From positions 62,001-126,000 of the forward strand of contig NZ_JBPODZ010000008.1 of the NCBI RefSeq assembly GCF_052060015.1: DNA of 64,000 nt. Reading direction: 5' to 3'. Below are positions 20,510 through 28,044 of the stretch, one piece after another (the stretch's first letter is position 1; every line of letters begins with the position of its first letter). The position numbers and the translations under genes are program-made. Below the pieces are notes generated by a model. That model had not been told where the DNA came from. It worked only from the letters and a program-made list of their open reading frames with translations, and ran no database searches. This stretch comes from Arhodomonas sp052060015 (GTDB taxonomy: Bacteria > Pseudomonadota > Gammaproteobacteria > Nitrococcales > Nitrococcaceae).

Positions 20510-21031
20510 TCACCCAGCACGGGCGCGCAAACGCAGCCGCGCAATGCGGTTGACCTGCTCGACGGCGGTGCGCCGTTCCTCGTCGGCGTCGTTGGCGAGA
20601 CGGGTCTCGAAGGCGGTCAGGATGTCCCGGCGGTGGAAGCCCTTCACCGCCATCACGAAGGGCATACCGAAGCGCTCCCGATAGGCCCGATTGAGCGCCT
20701 GGAAGCGCTCCAGCTCCTCCGGCGTACACTGGTCGAGCCCCGCCCCCGCCTGTTCCCGACCGGAGTCCTCGGTGAGGGTGCCGCCCAACGCCGCCTTACC
20801 AGCCAGGTCGGGATGGGCCCGGATGACGGCCATTTGGTCCTCCGCGGCGGCCTCCCGGAGCACCGCCGCCATCGCCGCAGCGAGGGCCTCGGGATCGTCC
20901 TCCACCGGCGTCAGCCCCTGACGATACGCCTCCCGCGCCACCCACGGTGAGTGCTCGTAGACATCCCCGTAAGTGGCGACGAAGGCCTCCTCGTCGAGCT
21001 CGCTGGGCCGGGGTCGAAGTGTGGATGCCAT
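20510..21031 (-). CDS. uraD: OHCU decarboxylase (2-oxo-4-hydroxy-4-carboxy-5-ureidoimidazoline decarboxylase)
   Basis: 173 aa. Last of the three steps converting urate to S-allantoin. The catalytic His73 lies in AVIRAHPDLAGKAALGG, and the conserved FQALNRAYRERFGMPFVMAVKG region and a C-terminal basic tail are present. The start at 21031 was chosen because a GAGGGGA ribosome site precedes it and because it fits the family length; an upstream in-frame codon adds 12 residues. It is divergent from uraH across 119 bp that hold a TGTATACA palindrome. Confidence 0.95.
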   Translation of the reverse strand: MASTLRPRPSELDEEAFVATYGDVYEHSPWVAREAYRQGLTPVEDDPEALAAAMAAVLREAAAEDQMAVIRAHPDLAGKAALGGTLTEDSGREQAGAGLDQCTPEELERFQALNRAYRERFGMPFVMAVKGFHRRDILTAFETRLANDADEERRTAVEQVNRIARLRLRARAG

Positions 21032-21071
21032 CAGCGGTTTCCCCTCGGAAGGTTCCCGACGCGCCACTAAC

Positions 21072-21115
21072 TGTATACATTTCCGGTTGCGGCTGTCGAC
21101 ACTTTGGTCTATACC
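21072..21115. promoter_or_regulatory. Candidate operator(s) between uraD and uraH
   Basis: TGTATACA (21072-21079) is a perfect 8-bp palindrome in an AT-richer spot of the divergent promoter region. GGTCTATACC (21106-21115) is an imperfect palindrome with outer GGT/ACC arms and resembles half of it. FCD-type GntR regulators commonly bind T-GT-N3-AC-A palindromes, and such a regulator gene lies 1.7 kb away. Binding is not shown. Confidence 0.4.
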
Positions 21116-21150
21116 TCCCGCGAACCGGTGACCAACGGGGAGAAGACGAC

Positions 21151-21504
21151 ATGGGCCGACTCACCACCCATATCCTGGATACCGCCCAAGGACATCCCGG
21201 TGCCGGCATCCGCATCGAACTTCGCCGGATGGAAAACGGCAACCCACGGCCCATCAAAGAAGCGGTGACCAATGGGGACGGGCGGGTGGACGCGCCACTG
21301 CTCGAGGGCGAGGCACTGACCGCCGGCGACTATGAGCTCGTCTTTCACGTGGGGGACTACTTCGACGGCTCGGGGCTGGGCACGGAGAGTCCGCGCTTTC
21401 TCAACGAGGTGGTAATCCGCTTCGGTGTCGCCCGCCCCGATGAGCATTATCACGTCCCGCTGCTCATCTCGCCCTACGGCTACACCACCTACCGCGGCAG
21501 CTGA
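21151..21504 (+). CDS. uraH: 5-hydroxyisourate hydrolase (transthyretin-like)
   Basis: 117 aa, normal for HIUase. It hydrolyses 5-hydroxyisourate made by urate oxidase to OHCU. The N-terminal LTTHILDTAQGHPGAG motif holds catalytic His7, and the C-terminal tetrapeptide YRGS (114-117) is the family hallmark that separates it from transthyretin. The ATG at 21151 follows a GGGGAGAAG ribosome site and gives the standard length. puuD starts 5 nt after its stop, so the two are co-transcribed. Confidence 0.96.
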   Translation: MGRLTTHILDTAQGHPGAGIRIELRRMENGNPRPIKEAVTNGDGRVDAPLLEGEALTAGDYELVFHVGDYFDGSGLGTESPRFLNEVVIRFGVARPDEHYHVPLLISPYGYTTYRGS

Positions 21505-21509
21505 CCCCC

Positions 21510-22718
21510 ATGGAGGCGGCGCTCGCCGAGTGGTCGGGCCTGCTGGTCCGCTGGCTGCATCTCATCGCCGGCGTGGCCTGGATCGGCGCGTCGTTCTACT
21601 TCAACTGGTTGGAGAACCACCTCGAGCGTACGGGCCGGCCCGAGGGGATCGCCGGCGAGCTCTGGGCGGTCCACGGCGGCGGCTTCTACTTCGTTCGGAA
21701 GTATGCCGTGGCACCGCCACAGCTGCCCGAACGACTGCACTGGTTCAAGTGGGAGGCCTACTCCACCTGGATTACCGGCTTCCTGCTACTGATTGTCGTC
21801 TATTACCACAATGCCGGCACGATGATGCTCGGCACCGCCGGGGTGCTGGCACCGTGGCAGGCGGTAGCCCTGGGGCTGGCCACGCTGGTGGTCAGCTGGC
21901 TGGTCTACGATGCGCTGTGCCGGCAGCTCGGCCATCGGCCGGGGTGGCTCGCGACCCTCATCACCGTGCTCCTGGTGCTGCTCGCCTGGGGGCTGTCGAC
22001 GCTGCTCAGTGGCCGCGCGGCGTACATCCACGTGGGCGCGGCCGTCGGCACTTGCATGGTGGCCAACGTGTTCTTCGTCATCATCCCGTCCCAGAAGGAG
22101 CTGGTTCGCGCCATGGAGCAGGGACGGGCGCCGGACCCGCGCCACGGCAAGGCCGGGCTGCTGCGCAGCCGCCACAACAACTATCTCACCCTGCCGGTGC
22201 TGTTCATCATGATCAGCAACCACTACCCGAGCACCTACGCCCAGGAATGGAACTGGGCGATCCTCGCGGCGCTGTCGGTAATCAGTGTGGCGGTGCGCCA
22301 CTACTTCAACATCCGCCACCGTCCGGGACGGTCCAAGGCCTTGATTCTTCCGGCCAGTGCCCTCGCCTTTGCCGCCGTGGCGATTGCGGCGAGCCCGGCA
22401 CTGCACGAGCCGTTCACCGGTGGCCCAAACGGGCCTAGCGCGGCGGTCACCGAGGAGGTAGCGTCCGCCGAGATCCAGGGAATCATCCAGTCCCGTTGCA
22501 CCGCCTGCCACGCCGAGGAGCCGAGCTTCGCCGGTTACGCCAGCCCGCCGGCGGGCGTGGTACTGGAGACGCCCGCGGAGATTCGACGCCAGCGCGAGGC
22601 GATCGCCCGGGTAGCGGTGGACAGCGACTATATGCCACTGGCCAACATCACGGAGATGACCGAGGACGAACGCCGGCGCCTCGGGGCCTGGATCGCCGCA
22701 GCGGAACAAGACCCATGA
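21510..22718 (+). CDS. puuD: Membrane-bound urate oxidase with C-terminal cytochrome c domain (PuuD type)
   Basis: 402 aa. Eight or nine membrane helices (from about residue 10 to 310) form the urate oxidase N-terminal domain with conserved WLHLIAGVAWIGASFYFNW, WAVHGGGFYFVRK and IMISNHYP segments. A periplasmic cytochrome c domain follows with haem site CTACH (330-334) and a probable axial Met375 in DYMP. This integral-membrane family passes electrons from urate to the respiratory chain via haem c instead of making hydrogen peroxide like soluble uricase. It directly follows uraH and completes, with uraD, the urate-to-allantoin route. Confidence 0.93.
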   Translation: MEAALAEWSGLLVRWLHLIAGVAWIGASFYFNWLENHLERTGRPEGIAGELWAVHGGGFYFVRKYAVAPPQLPERLHWFKWEAYSTWITGFLLLIVVYYHNAGTMMLGTAGVLAPWQAVALGLATLVVSWLVYDALCRQLGHRPGWLATLITVLLVLLAWGLSTLLSGRAAYIHVGAAVGTCMVANVFFVIIPSQKELVRAMEQGRAPDPRHGKAGLLRSRHNNYLTLPVLFIMISNHYPSTYAQEWNWAILAALSVISVAVRHYFNIRHRPGRSKALILPASALAFAAVAIAASPALHEPFTGGPNGPSAAVTEEVASAEIQGIIQSRCTACHAEEPSFAGYASPPAGVVLETPAEIRRQREAIARVAVDSDYMPLANITEMTEDERRRLGAWIAAAEQDP

Positions 22719-22780
22719 TCCCCGTGGGGGCGGTTTGCCAAAGGGCCGGCGGAATGGCTAAATTCGGACCAGGGAGCCCC

Positions 22781-22807
22781 ATGAGCAGCCCCGACGAGCC
22801 ACACTGA
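22781..22807 (+). CDS. Eight-codon leader ORF overlapping the gntR start
   Basis: ATG at 22781 has a good ribosome site (AGGGAG, 4-nt spacing) and encodes MSSPDEPH. Its TGA overlaps the ATG of the GntR gene by one base (TGATG). The gntR start itself has no ribosome site of its own, so ribosomes ending the leader probably re-initiate on gntR. It is too short to predict a function for the peptide. Confidence 0.5.
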   Translation: MSSPDEPH

Positions 22808-23535
22808 TGACCGAACGGAAGGAATCCCCGCCCCTCGCGCCGCCCGGCCTCGCGCCGGAGGCCGGGCGGCGCTCCACGGACGAGACCATTTACCGGACAA
22901 TCTACAACGCCGTGCTCACCCAGCGACTGCCCCCGGGCACCCGGCTCCCGGAGGTCAGCCTCGGCAAGCTCTTCGGGGTGAGCCGCTCGGTGATACGCAA
23001 GGCCTTGGCGCGGCTCGATGGCGACCAGCTCGTGACCCGCCGACCCAACCAGGTGGCCATCGTGGCCCGCCCCAGCGTCGAGGAGACACGGCATATCTTT
23101 GACGCGCGCCGCCTCGTGGAGGCGGAGGTGGTCCGTCAGCTCGCGGGTGTGCGGGCGCAGGTGGTGGAGCAGTGTCTGCGCGAGATCATCGCCGACGAAC
23201 ACGCCGCCCACCAGGAGGCCCGGGAGGACGAGCGGGTCCAGCACTCCATGGCCTTCCACCTGTGCATCGCCGACCATGCCCCCAACGCCGTGCTCGGACG
23301 CATGCTCCGCGAGTTGGTGATCCGCACCTCAATCGTCATCGCGCTGTACAAGGCACCAGGCATGAGCGCCTGTTACCTGGGGGATGACCACCAGGCCCTC
23401 GCCGACGCCCTGTCCGCCGGGCACGGAGACGAGGCCGCCCGACGGGCGCGCGAACATCTGGATGCCCTGGAGGCGCGCCTGAGCCTCGAGGAGCAGCCAC
23501 GCCCCGTGGATTTGGCGGATATCCTCAAGCACTGA
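22807..23535 (+). CDS. GntR-family transcriptional regulator, FadR/FCD subfamily
   Basis: 242 aa. An N-terminal winged helix-turn-helix (about 24-90, with LPEVSLGKLFGVSRSVIRKAL) is joined to an all-helical FCD effector domain (about 100-235), where His and Asp residues (FHLCIADHA, GDDHQALADAL) usually bind a metal and a carboxylate ligand. Regulators of this type often sit beside purine or allantoin genes. It follows puuD by 88 bp and is preceded by a coupled 8-codon ORF. It may control the urate genes through the TGTATACA palindrome; this is inference. It ends 4 nt from convergent hyi. Confidence 0.88.
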   Translation: MTERKESPPLAPPGLAPEAGRRSTDETIYRTIYNAVLTQRLPPGTRLPEVSLGKLFGVSRSVIRKALARLDGDQLVTRRPNQVAIVARPSVEETRHIFDARRLVEAEVVRQLAGVRAQVVEQCLREIIADEHAAHQEAREDERVQHSMAFHLCIADHAPNAVLGRMLRELVIRTSIVIALYKAPGMSACYLGDDHQALADALSAGHGDEAARRAREHLDALEARLSLEEQPRPVDLADILKH

Positions 23536-23539
23536 AACC

Positions 23540-24322
23540 TCAACGGTCCAGGTAGTCCGCCGCCCATGCGAGACTGGCTGCGGTGTCTCCCGAGGGACGG
23601 TATTCGCAGCCTACCCATCCCCGGTATCCCCACTCATCGAGGCGGTCGAGGAGATAGGGATAATGGATCTCGCCGGTCCCCGGTTCATGCCGGCCGGGGT
23701 TATCGGCAATCTGGATATGACCGATGCGGGCGAGATTCGCCTCCATCGTGCGCGCCAGATCCCCTTCCATCACCTGCATGTGGTAGACGTCATATTGCAG
23801 CGCGAGGTTATCGGCGCCGGCCTCGTCGAGTATGGCCAGCGCGTCGGCGGAACGGTGGACGAGAAAACCGGGGATATCCCGCGTATTGATGGCCTCCAGC
23901 AGCAGCGTCACCCCCGCCTGCCCGAACCGCGGGGCCGCCTCGGCGAGGCTCGCTACCAGAGTGGAACGGGCCTCGGCGGTGTCCACCCCCTCCGGCAGAC
24001 ACCCCGCCAGGCAGTGGACACGCCGGCAGTCCAGCGCCCGTGCATAAGTGATCGCCTCCTCCAACCCTTCGCGGAATTCCTCGCGACGCAGGGGATGGCA
24101 GGCGATGCCGCGCTCGCCGGCGTCCCAATCGCCTGGCGGTAGGTTGAACAGCACCTGGGTGAGGCCGTTTTCCACCAGCAACTCCTGGAGCTGCTGCGGC
24201 GGATAGTCATAGGGGAAGAGGTATTCCACGCCGCGGAAGCCGGCGTCGGCGGCCGCCTTGAAACGATCGAGGAAATCATACTCGGTGAACAGCAGCGAGA
24301 GGTTGGCGGCGAGGCGTGGCAT
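23540..24322 (-). CDS. hyi: Hydroxypyruvate isomerase (TIM-barrel, Hyi type)
   Basis: 260 aa. AP-endonuclease-2-like TIM barrel. Typical segments are ANLSLLFTEYDFLDRFKAAA at the start, VEYLFPYD, LLLEAINTRDIPGF (metal-binding Glu), LQYDVYHMQ and GHIQIADNPGRHEPGTGEI. Hyi interconverts hydroxypyruvate and tartronate semialdehyde in glyoxylate use, which follows allantoin breakdown. The start at 24322 has an AGGAG site. It lies between GntR and IclR regulators. The related 2-oxo-tetronate isomerase family (OtnI) is an alternative, since gcl and glxR are not in the window. Confidence 0.88.
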   Translation of the reverse strand: MPRLAANLSLLFTEYDFLDRFKAAADAGFRGVEYLFPYDYPPQQLQELLVENGLTQVLFNLPPGDWDAGERGIACHPLRREEFREGLEEAITYARALDCRRVHCLAGCLPEGVDTAEARSTLVASLAEAAPRFGQAGVTLLLEAINTRDIPGFLVHRSADALAILDEAGADNLALQYDVYHMQVMEGDLARTMEANLARIGHIQIADNPGRHEPGTGEIHYPYLLDRLDEWGYRGWVGCEYRPSGDTAASLAWAADYLDR

Positions 24323-24402
24323 GGCGGCTCCTGCGGCGTGAGTGTGCACCGCAAGTGTAGCCGAGCCGCCCTGGGCCTTTCACCGCCCGCGCGGGGGCAC
24401 GC

Positions 24403-24636
24403 TCAGGCCGCCTCCCGCGGCTGTGCCTCCCACACCGGCGCCGCCCATACCAGCGCGCGCAGCCGTTCGGCCTGCAACACCTCGTGGCCGGTGGCCGGGC
24501 GGTCCAGGCGTTCCACTTCCCGCGGACGGGTGCAGGCGCACGCCAGCACCACCGCCGATTCCCGTGGCACCACCTGCCAGGCCGCGCAACGAACGCACTC
24601 CTGATAATCCCAGCTCTGATGCGTCACGCCCGTCAT
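24403..24636 (-). CDS. Small Cys-containing protein of unknown function
   Basis: 77 aa, not recognised. The ATG at 24636 follows GGGAGGG at 5-nt spacing and codon third positions are GC-rich like neighbouring genes, so it is probably real. It contains a CVRC motif near residue 13 and a CAC triplet near residue 35, which could bind zinc or be redox-active, and Trp residues (SWDY, AAWQ, VVWAAPVW-like end). It is divergent from the iclR-type gene, sharing a 143-bp upstream region that holds a perfect palindrome. It lies 80 nt upstream of hyi on the same strand and could be co-transcribed with it. Confidence 0.6.
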   Translation of the reverse strand: MTGVTHQSWDYQECVRCAAWQVVPRESAVVLACACTRPREVERLDRPATGHEVLQAERLRALVWAAPVWEAQPREAA

Positions 24637-24744
24637 GATCCCTCCCGCAGCGGATAAAAGTGACGCTGCCATCACATCGCATCCGCTCCGGCGCGACCAT
24701 GACCCAGATCAACGCCCCGCTCCCACTGTCGCGCCACGATGACC

Positions 24745-24770
24745 TACAATCGTGGAAAATGCTTCCACGA
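24745..24770. promoter_or_regulatory. Palindromic operator and -10 box before the iclR-type gene
   Basis: Perfect 8-bp arms TCGTGGAA (24750-24757) and TTCCACGA (24763-24770) flank a 5-bp spacer. The TGGAA-N5-TTCCA core resembles IclR-family operators (TGGAAAT-N-ATTTCCA type). A TACAAT box (24745-24750) touches it, and the Shine-Dalgarno of the gene begins at its right edge. Autorepression by the adjacent regulator is the simplest reading. Confidence 0.6.
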
Positions 24771-24779
24771 GGAGAAACG

Positions 24780-25616
24780 TTGGCGGAACGAGTAACGCGA
24801 ACCACCGGTCGCCCCCGGACCAGCAACCGCGGCGGTGGGCACAGCCAGTCACTCACTCGGGGACTGCATATCCTCGAGGCGCTGGCCGGCGCGGGCCACG
24901 GGCTCACGCTCTCGGAGATCTCCCAGATCGCCGGCCTCGCCCCATCAACCACCCACCGGCTGCTCCACACCCTGGAGCAGCTGCAGTTCGTCCAGCAGGA
25001 CGAGGATCTGGGCCTCTGGCAGGTGGGGGTCAAGGCCTTCATCGTGGGCAATGGCTTCGTCGACGCCCGGGACTACGTGGCCGAGAGCCGCCCCTATCTC
25101 CACCAGCTCATGGAGGACACCGGCGAGACGGCCAACCTCGCCGTCCAGGACGAGGGCTACGCGGTCTTCCTCGCCCAGGTGGAATCCCAGGAGATGATGC
25201 GCATGATCGTGCGCCTCGGCAGCCGCGCCCCGCTGCACGCCTCCGGCGTGGGCAAGGCGTTGCTCGCGAGCATGACGGACCCGGAGGTGGAACGCATTCT
25301 CCAGCGGCGGGGCCTGCCGCGGGTGACCGACAACACCCTGGATACGCCGGCCCGGCTCCTCGCGGATCTCGCCGAGATCCGCGAGCGCGGTTACGCCTGC
25401 GACTATGAGGAGCATGCGGTGGGCCTGCGCTGCGTCGCCGCCACGATCCATGATGAGACCGGCCAGGCGCTCGCTGCCATCTCTGTTTCGGGCCCCCGGG
25501 CGCGCATCACCGATGCCGTAATGCACGAGCTCGGCGCCAAGGTGGCGCGCACCGCGCGGGCCATCACGAGCCGACTCGGTGGCGTCGCTATTCAGAACAG
25601 GGCGTCCAGGGCCTGA
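24780..25616 (+). CDS. IclR-family transcriptional regulator (allantoin/glyoxylate type)
   Basis: 278 aa from a TTG at 24780 that follows GAGGAG at 5-nt spacing. ATG codons at 24699 and 24759 are in frame, but lack a ribosome site and the second lies inside the operator palindrome. An N-terminal winged helix-turn-helix (about 22-85, LTLSEISQIAGLAPSTTHRLLHTLE) is followed by a GAF-like effector domain (about 95-270) with PLHASGVGKALLASM and GYACDYEEHAVGLRCVAA. The closest known functions are AllR, GclR or KdgR-like repressors; the urate genes nearby favour an AllR-like role. It ends inside the 3' end of convergent radA. Confidence 0.87.
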   Translation: MAERVTRTTGRPRTSNRGGGHSQSLTRGLHILEALAGAGHGLTLSEISQIAGLAPSTTHRLLHTLEQLQFVQQDEDLGLWQVGVKAFIVGNGFVDARDYVAESRPYLHQLMEDTGETANLAVQDEGYAVFLAQVESQEMMRMIVRLGSRAPLHASGVGKALLASMTDPEVERILQRRGLPRVTDNTLDTPARLLADLAEIRERGYACDYEEHAVGLRCVAATIHDETGQALAAISVSGPRARITDAVMHELGAKVARTARAITSRLGGVAIQNRASRA

Positions 25617-26968
25617 TCCAGCCGGGAGACCGGAACGATCTCCATCCCCCGAGGCCGCTGGGCCTTGGGGGGGAGGTTCTTGGCCGGCACCAGGGCGCGG
25701 CGAAAGCCGTGCTTGGCGGCCTCGGCGAGGCGCTCCGGGCCGTTGGGCACCGGCCGGATCTCGCCGGCCAGGCCGACCTCTCCGAACTGTACCCACTCCT
25801 GGGGCACGGGACGGTCGCGGAGACTCGAGATCACCGCCGTGAGACTCGGCAGGTCGCTGGCGGTCTCGGAGACCCGAACGCCCCCTACGACATTGATGAA
25901 CACATCCTCTCCGAACGTGCTCACCCCGGCGTGGCGCTGCAGCACCGCCAGCAGCATGGCCAGGCGATTGCCGTCGAGGCCCAGCGCCACCCGTCGGGGA
26001 TTGGCCAGCGGGCTCTCGTTGACCAGGGCCTGGACCTCCACCAGCAGCGGTCGGGTCCCTTCCCGGGTGACCATGATCACACTCCCGGAGACCGCCTCCT
26101 CGTGGCGGGAGAGGAAGATCGCGGAGGGGTTCTTCACCTCGTGGAGCCCGGTATCGAGCATGGCGAACACGCCCAGCTCATTGGCGGCGCCGAAGCGGTT
26201 CTTCACCGCCCGCAGTAGGCGGTAGCGGCTTCCGGAATCGCTCTCGAAGTAGAGCACGGTATCCACCATGTGCTCCATGACCCGCGGCCCGGCGATCTGG
26301 CCCTCCTTGGTGACGTGACCCACCAAGAACAGCGTCGTCCCGCTCTGCTTGGCGAAGCGCACCAGTTGTGCCGTGCACTCGCGCACCTGGGCCACCGAGC
26401 CCGGGGCCGACCCCAGGGCCTCGCTGTGCAGGGTCTGTATGGAGTCGATGACCATGACCCCGGGACGTTCGGACATCGCCGCCTCCAAGATGGCCTCCAC
26501 GGAGGTCTCCGCAAGCAGCCGCAGCCCCTCCGCGGAGACGTTCAGCCGACTCGCCCGCAGGCCCACCTGCCGCAGCGACTCCTCGCCAGTAACGTAGAGT
26601 GCACGTCGCTCCGCGGGTAGCCGGGCGACGGTCTCCAGCAACAGGGTAGACTTGCCGATGCCGGGGTCGCCGCCCAGGAGGATGACCGCACCGACCACCA
26701 GGCCGCCCCCGAGGACCCGGTCCAGCTCACCGGTGCCTGTAGTCTGACGGCTCTCCTCGTCGGCGGGGACGTCGGCGAGGCTGCGCACGCCCTGGTCACC
26801 GGCATACTGCTCGCGGCCCTGCCGGCCGCCACCGGCCGCCGGCGCCACCACCTGCTCCTCCAGGGTGTTCCAGGCCCCGCAGTCCGGGCACTGCCCGGCC
26901 CACTTCGCCGACTCGCCGCCACAGGCGGTGCACACGAATGCACGGCGGGAACGTCCGGCCTTGGCCAT
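25592..26968 (-). CDS. radA: DNA repair protein RadA (Sms)
   Basis: 458 aa branch-migration helicase of recombination. C4 zinc finger (Cys13, Cys16, Cys27, Cys30), Walker A GGDPGIGKST, the RadA-specific KNRFG motif in RLLRAVKNRFGAANELGVF, and a C-terminal Lon-protease-like domain without the catalytic residues (GLAGEIRPVPNGPERLAEAA). The start at 26968 follows GGAGGAG and gives the canonical MAKAGRSRRAFVC. The alr stop lies 2 nt upstream of the start, so the two are coupled. Its last 25 bp overlap the end of the convergent iclR-type gene. Confidence 0.97.
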   Translation of the reverse strand: MAKAGRSRRAFVCTACGGESAKWAGQCPDCGAWNTLEEQVVAPAAGGGRQGREQYAGDQGVRSLADVPADEESRQTTGTGELDRVLGGGLVVGAVILLGGDPGIGKSTLLLETVARLPAERRALYVTGEESLRQVGLRASRLNVSAEGLRLLAETSVEAILEAAMSERPGVMVIDSIQTLHSEALGSAPGSVAQVRECTAQLVRFAKQSGTTLFLVGHVTKEGQIAGPRVMEHMVDTVLYFESDSGSRYRLLRAVKNRFGAANELGVFAMLDTGLHEVKNPSAIFLSRHEEAVSGSVIMVTREGTRPLLVEVQALVNESPLANPRRVALGLDGNRLAMLLAVLQRHAGVSTFGEDVFINVVGGVRVSETASDLPSLTAVISSLRDRPVPQEWVQFGEVGLAGEIRPVPNGPERLAEAAKHGFRRALVPAKNLPPKAQRPRGMEIVPVSRLDQALDALF

Positions 26969-26970
26969 GC

Positions 26971-28044
26971 TCACTCCTCCACGATTCGCTCGACGCGGGG
27001 CGTGAGCCGGCAGAAGAGCTCGTAGGCAATGGTGCCGGCGGCGTCCGCGACGCGCTCCGCGGGCAACCCCTCGCCCCATAGGGTGACCCGGTCACCGGGG
27101 GCCGCCTGCGGGGCGCCCCGCAGGTCGACGCACAGCATGTCCATGGATACCCGCCCGGCCAGGGCGGCCAGGTGCCCCGCCACCAGCACGGGCGTGCCAT
27201 TGGGGGCGTGCCGGGGATAGCCGTCGCCGTAGCCGATGGAGGCAACGCCCACCGGCATGTCTTCCGGACAGGTGAAACCGCCGCCATAGCCGATACGGTC
27301 CCCCTTACAACGGCGGTGCACGGCGATGAGCCGGGCCTCCAGGGTCATGGCCGGGCGCAACGGCGGCCGCCCGCCACCGTCGATGAACGGTGACGCGCCA
27401 TACAGGCAGATACCCGGACGCACCCAGTCCCCGTGGGCCACGGGCCAGCCCAGGGTGCCGGCGGAATTGGCCAGGGACACCTCGCCGGGGAGTTCGCCCC
27501 GTGCCGCCTCGAAGTCGTCGACCTGGGCACCGGTGGTGGGGTCATCGCGGTCGTCGGCACTCGCCAGATGGGTGAGCCAGCGGATCTCGCCGACCGCTGG
27601 GCAGGCACGTAGGCGCCGGTACACGCCCGCCGCGGCCTCCGGCGGGAAACCGAGCCGGTGCATGCCGGTATCCACCTTGATCCATACGTCGATGGGCCGC
27701 CCCCGCGCGGCCGATTCCAGGCAATCCAGTTGCCAGGGGGCGTGGATCACGGCATCCAGCCGCCGTTCCGCGAAGAGGGGAATCTCGTCGCCACTAAAAA
27801 AGCCCTCGAGGAGCACCACGCGATGCCCGAACCCCGCCTCCCGCAGGGGAAGCGCCTCGGCAAGGCAGCTCACTGCCAGGGCGTCGGCCCCGGCGAGGGC
27901 ATCGGCGACCGGCAGCAACCCATGGCCGTAGGCATCGGCCTTGAGCACCGCCATCACCCGCGCGCCGGGGGCATGCCGGCGGACGACGGCGAGGTTCTCA
28001 CGCAGGGCAGCGGCATGGATGGTGGCACGGGCGATCCGGGTCAC
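26971..28044 (-). CDS. alr: Alanine racemase
   Basis: 357 aa PLP enzyme that makes D-alanine for peptidoglycan. The PLP lysine is Lys35 in MAVLKADAYGHG; the second catalytic Tyr lies in ASIGYGDGYPRHAPNGTPV, and SMDMLCVDL is conserved. It starts with GTG at 28044, whose first base is the last base of the dnaB stop (TAGTG). The order rplI-dnaB-alr-radA is conserved in gammaproteobacteria. Confidence 0.97.
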   Translation of the reverse strand: MTRIARATIHAAALRENLAVVRRHAPGARVMAVLKADAYGHGLLPVADALAGADALAVSCLAEALPLREAGFGHRVVLLEGFFSGDEIPLFAERRLDAVIHAPWQLDCLESAARGRPIDVWIKVDTGMHRLGFPPEAAAGVYRRLRACPAVGEIRWLTHLASADDRDDPTTGAQVDDFEAARGELPGEVSLANSAGTLGWPVAHGDWVRPGICLYGASPFIDGGGRPPLRPAMTLEARLIAVHRRCKGDRIGYGGGFTCPEDMPVGVASIGYGDGYPRHAPNGTPVLVAGHLAALAGRVSMDMLCVDLRGAPQAAPGDRVTLWGEGLPAERVADAAGTIAYELFCRLTPRVERIVEE

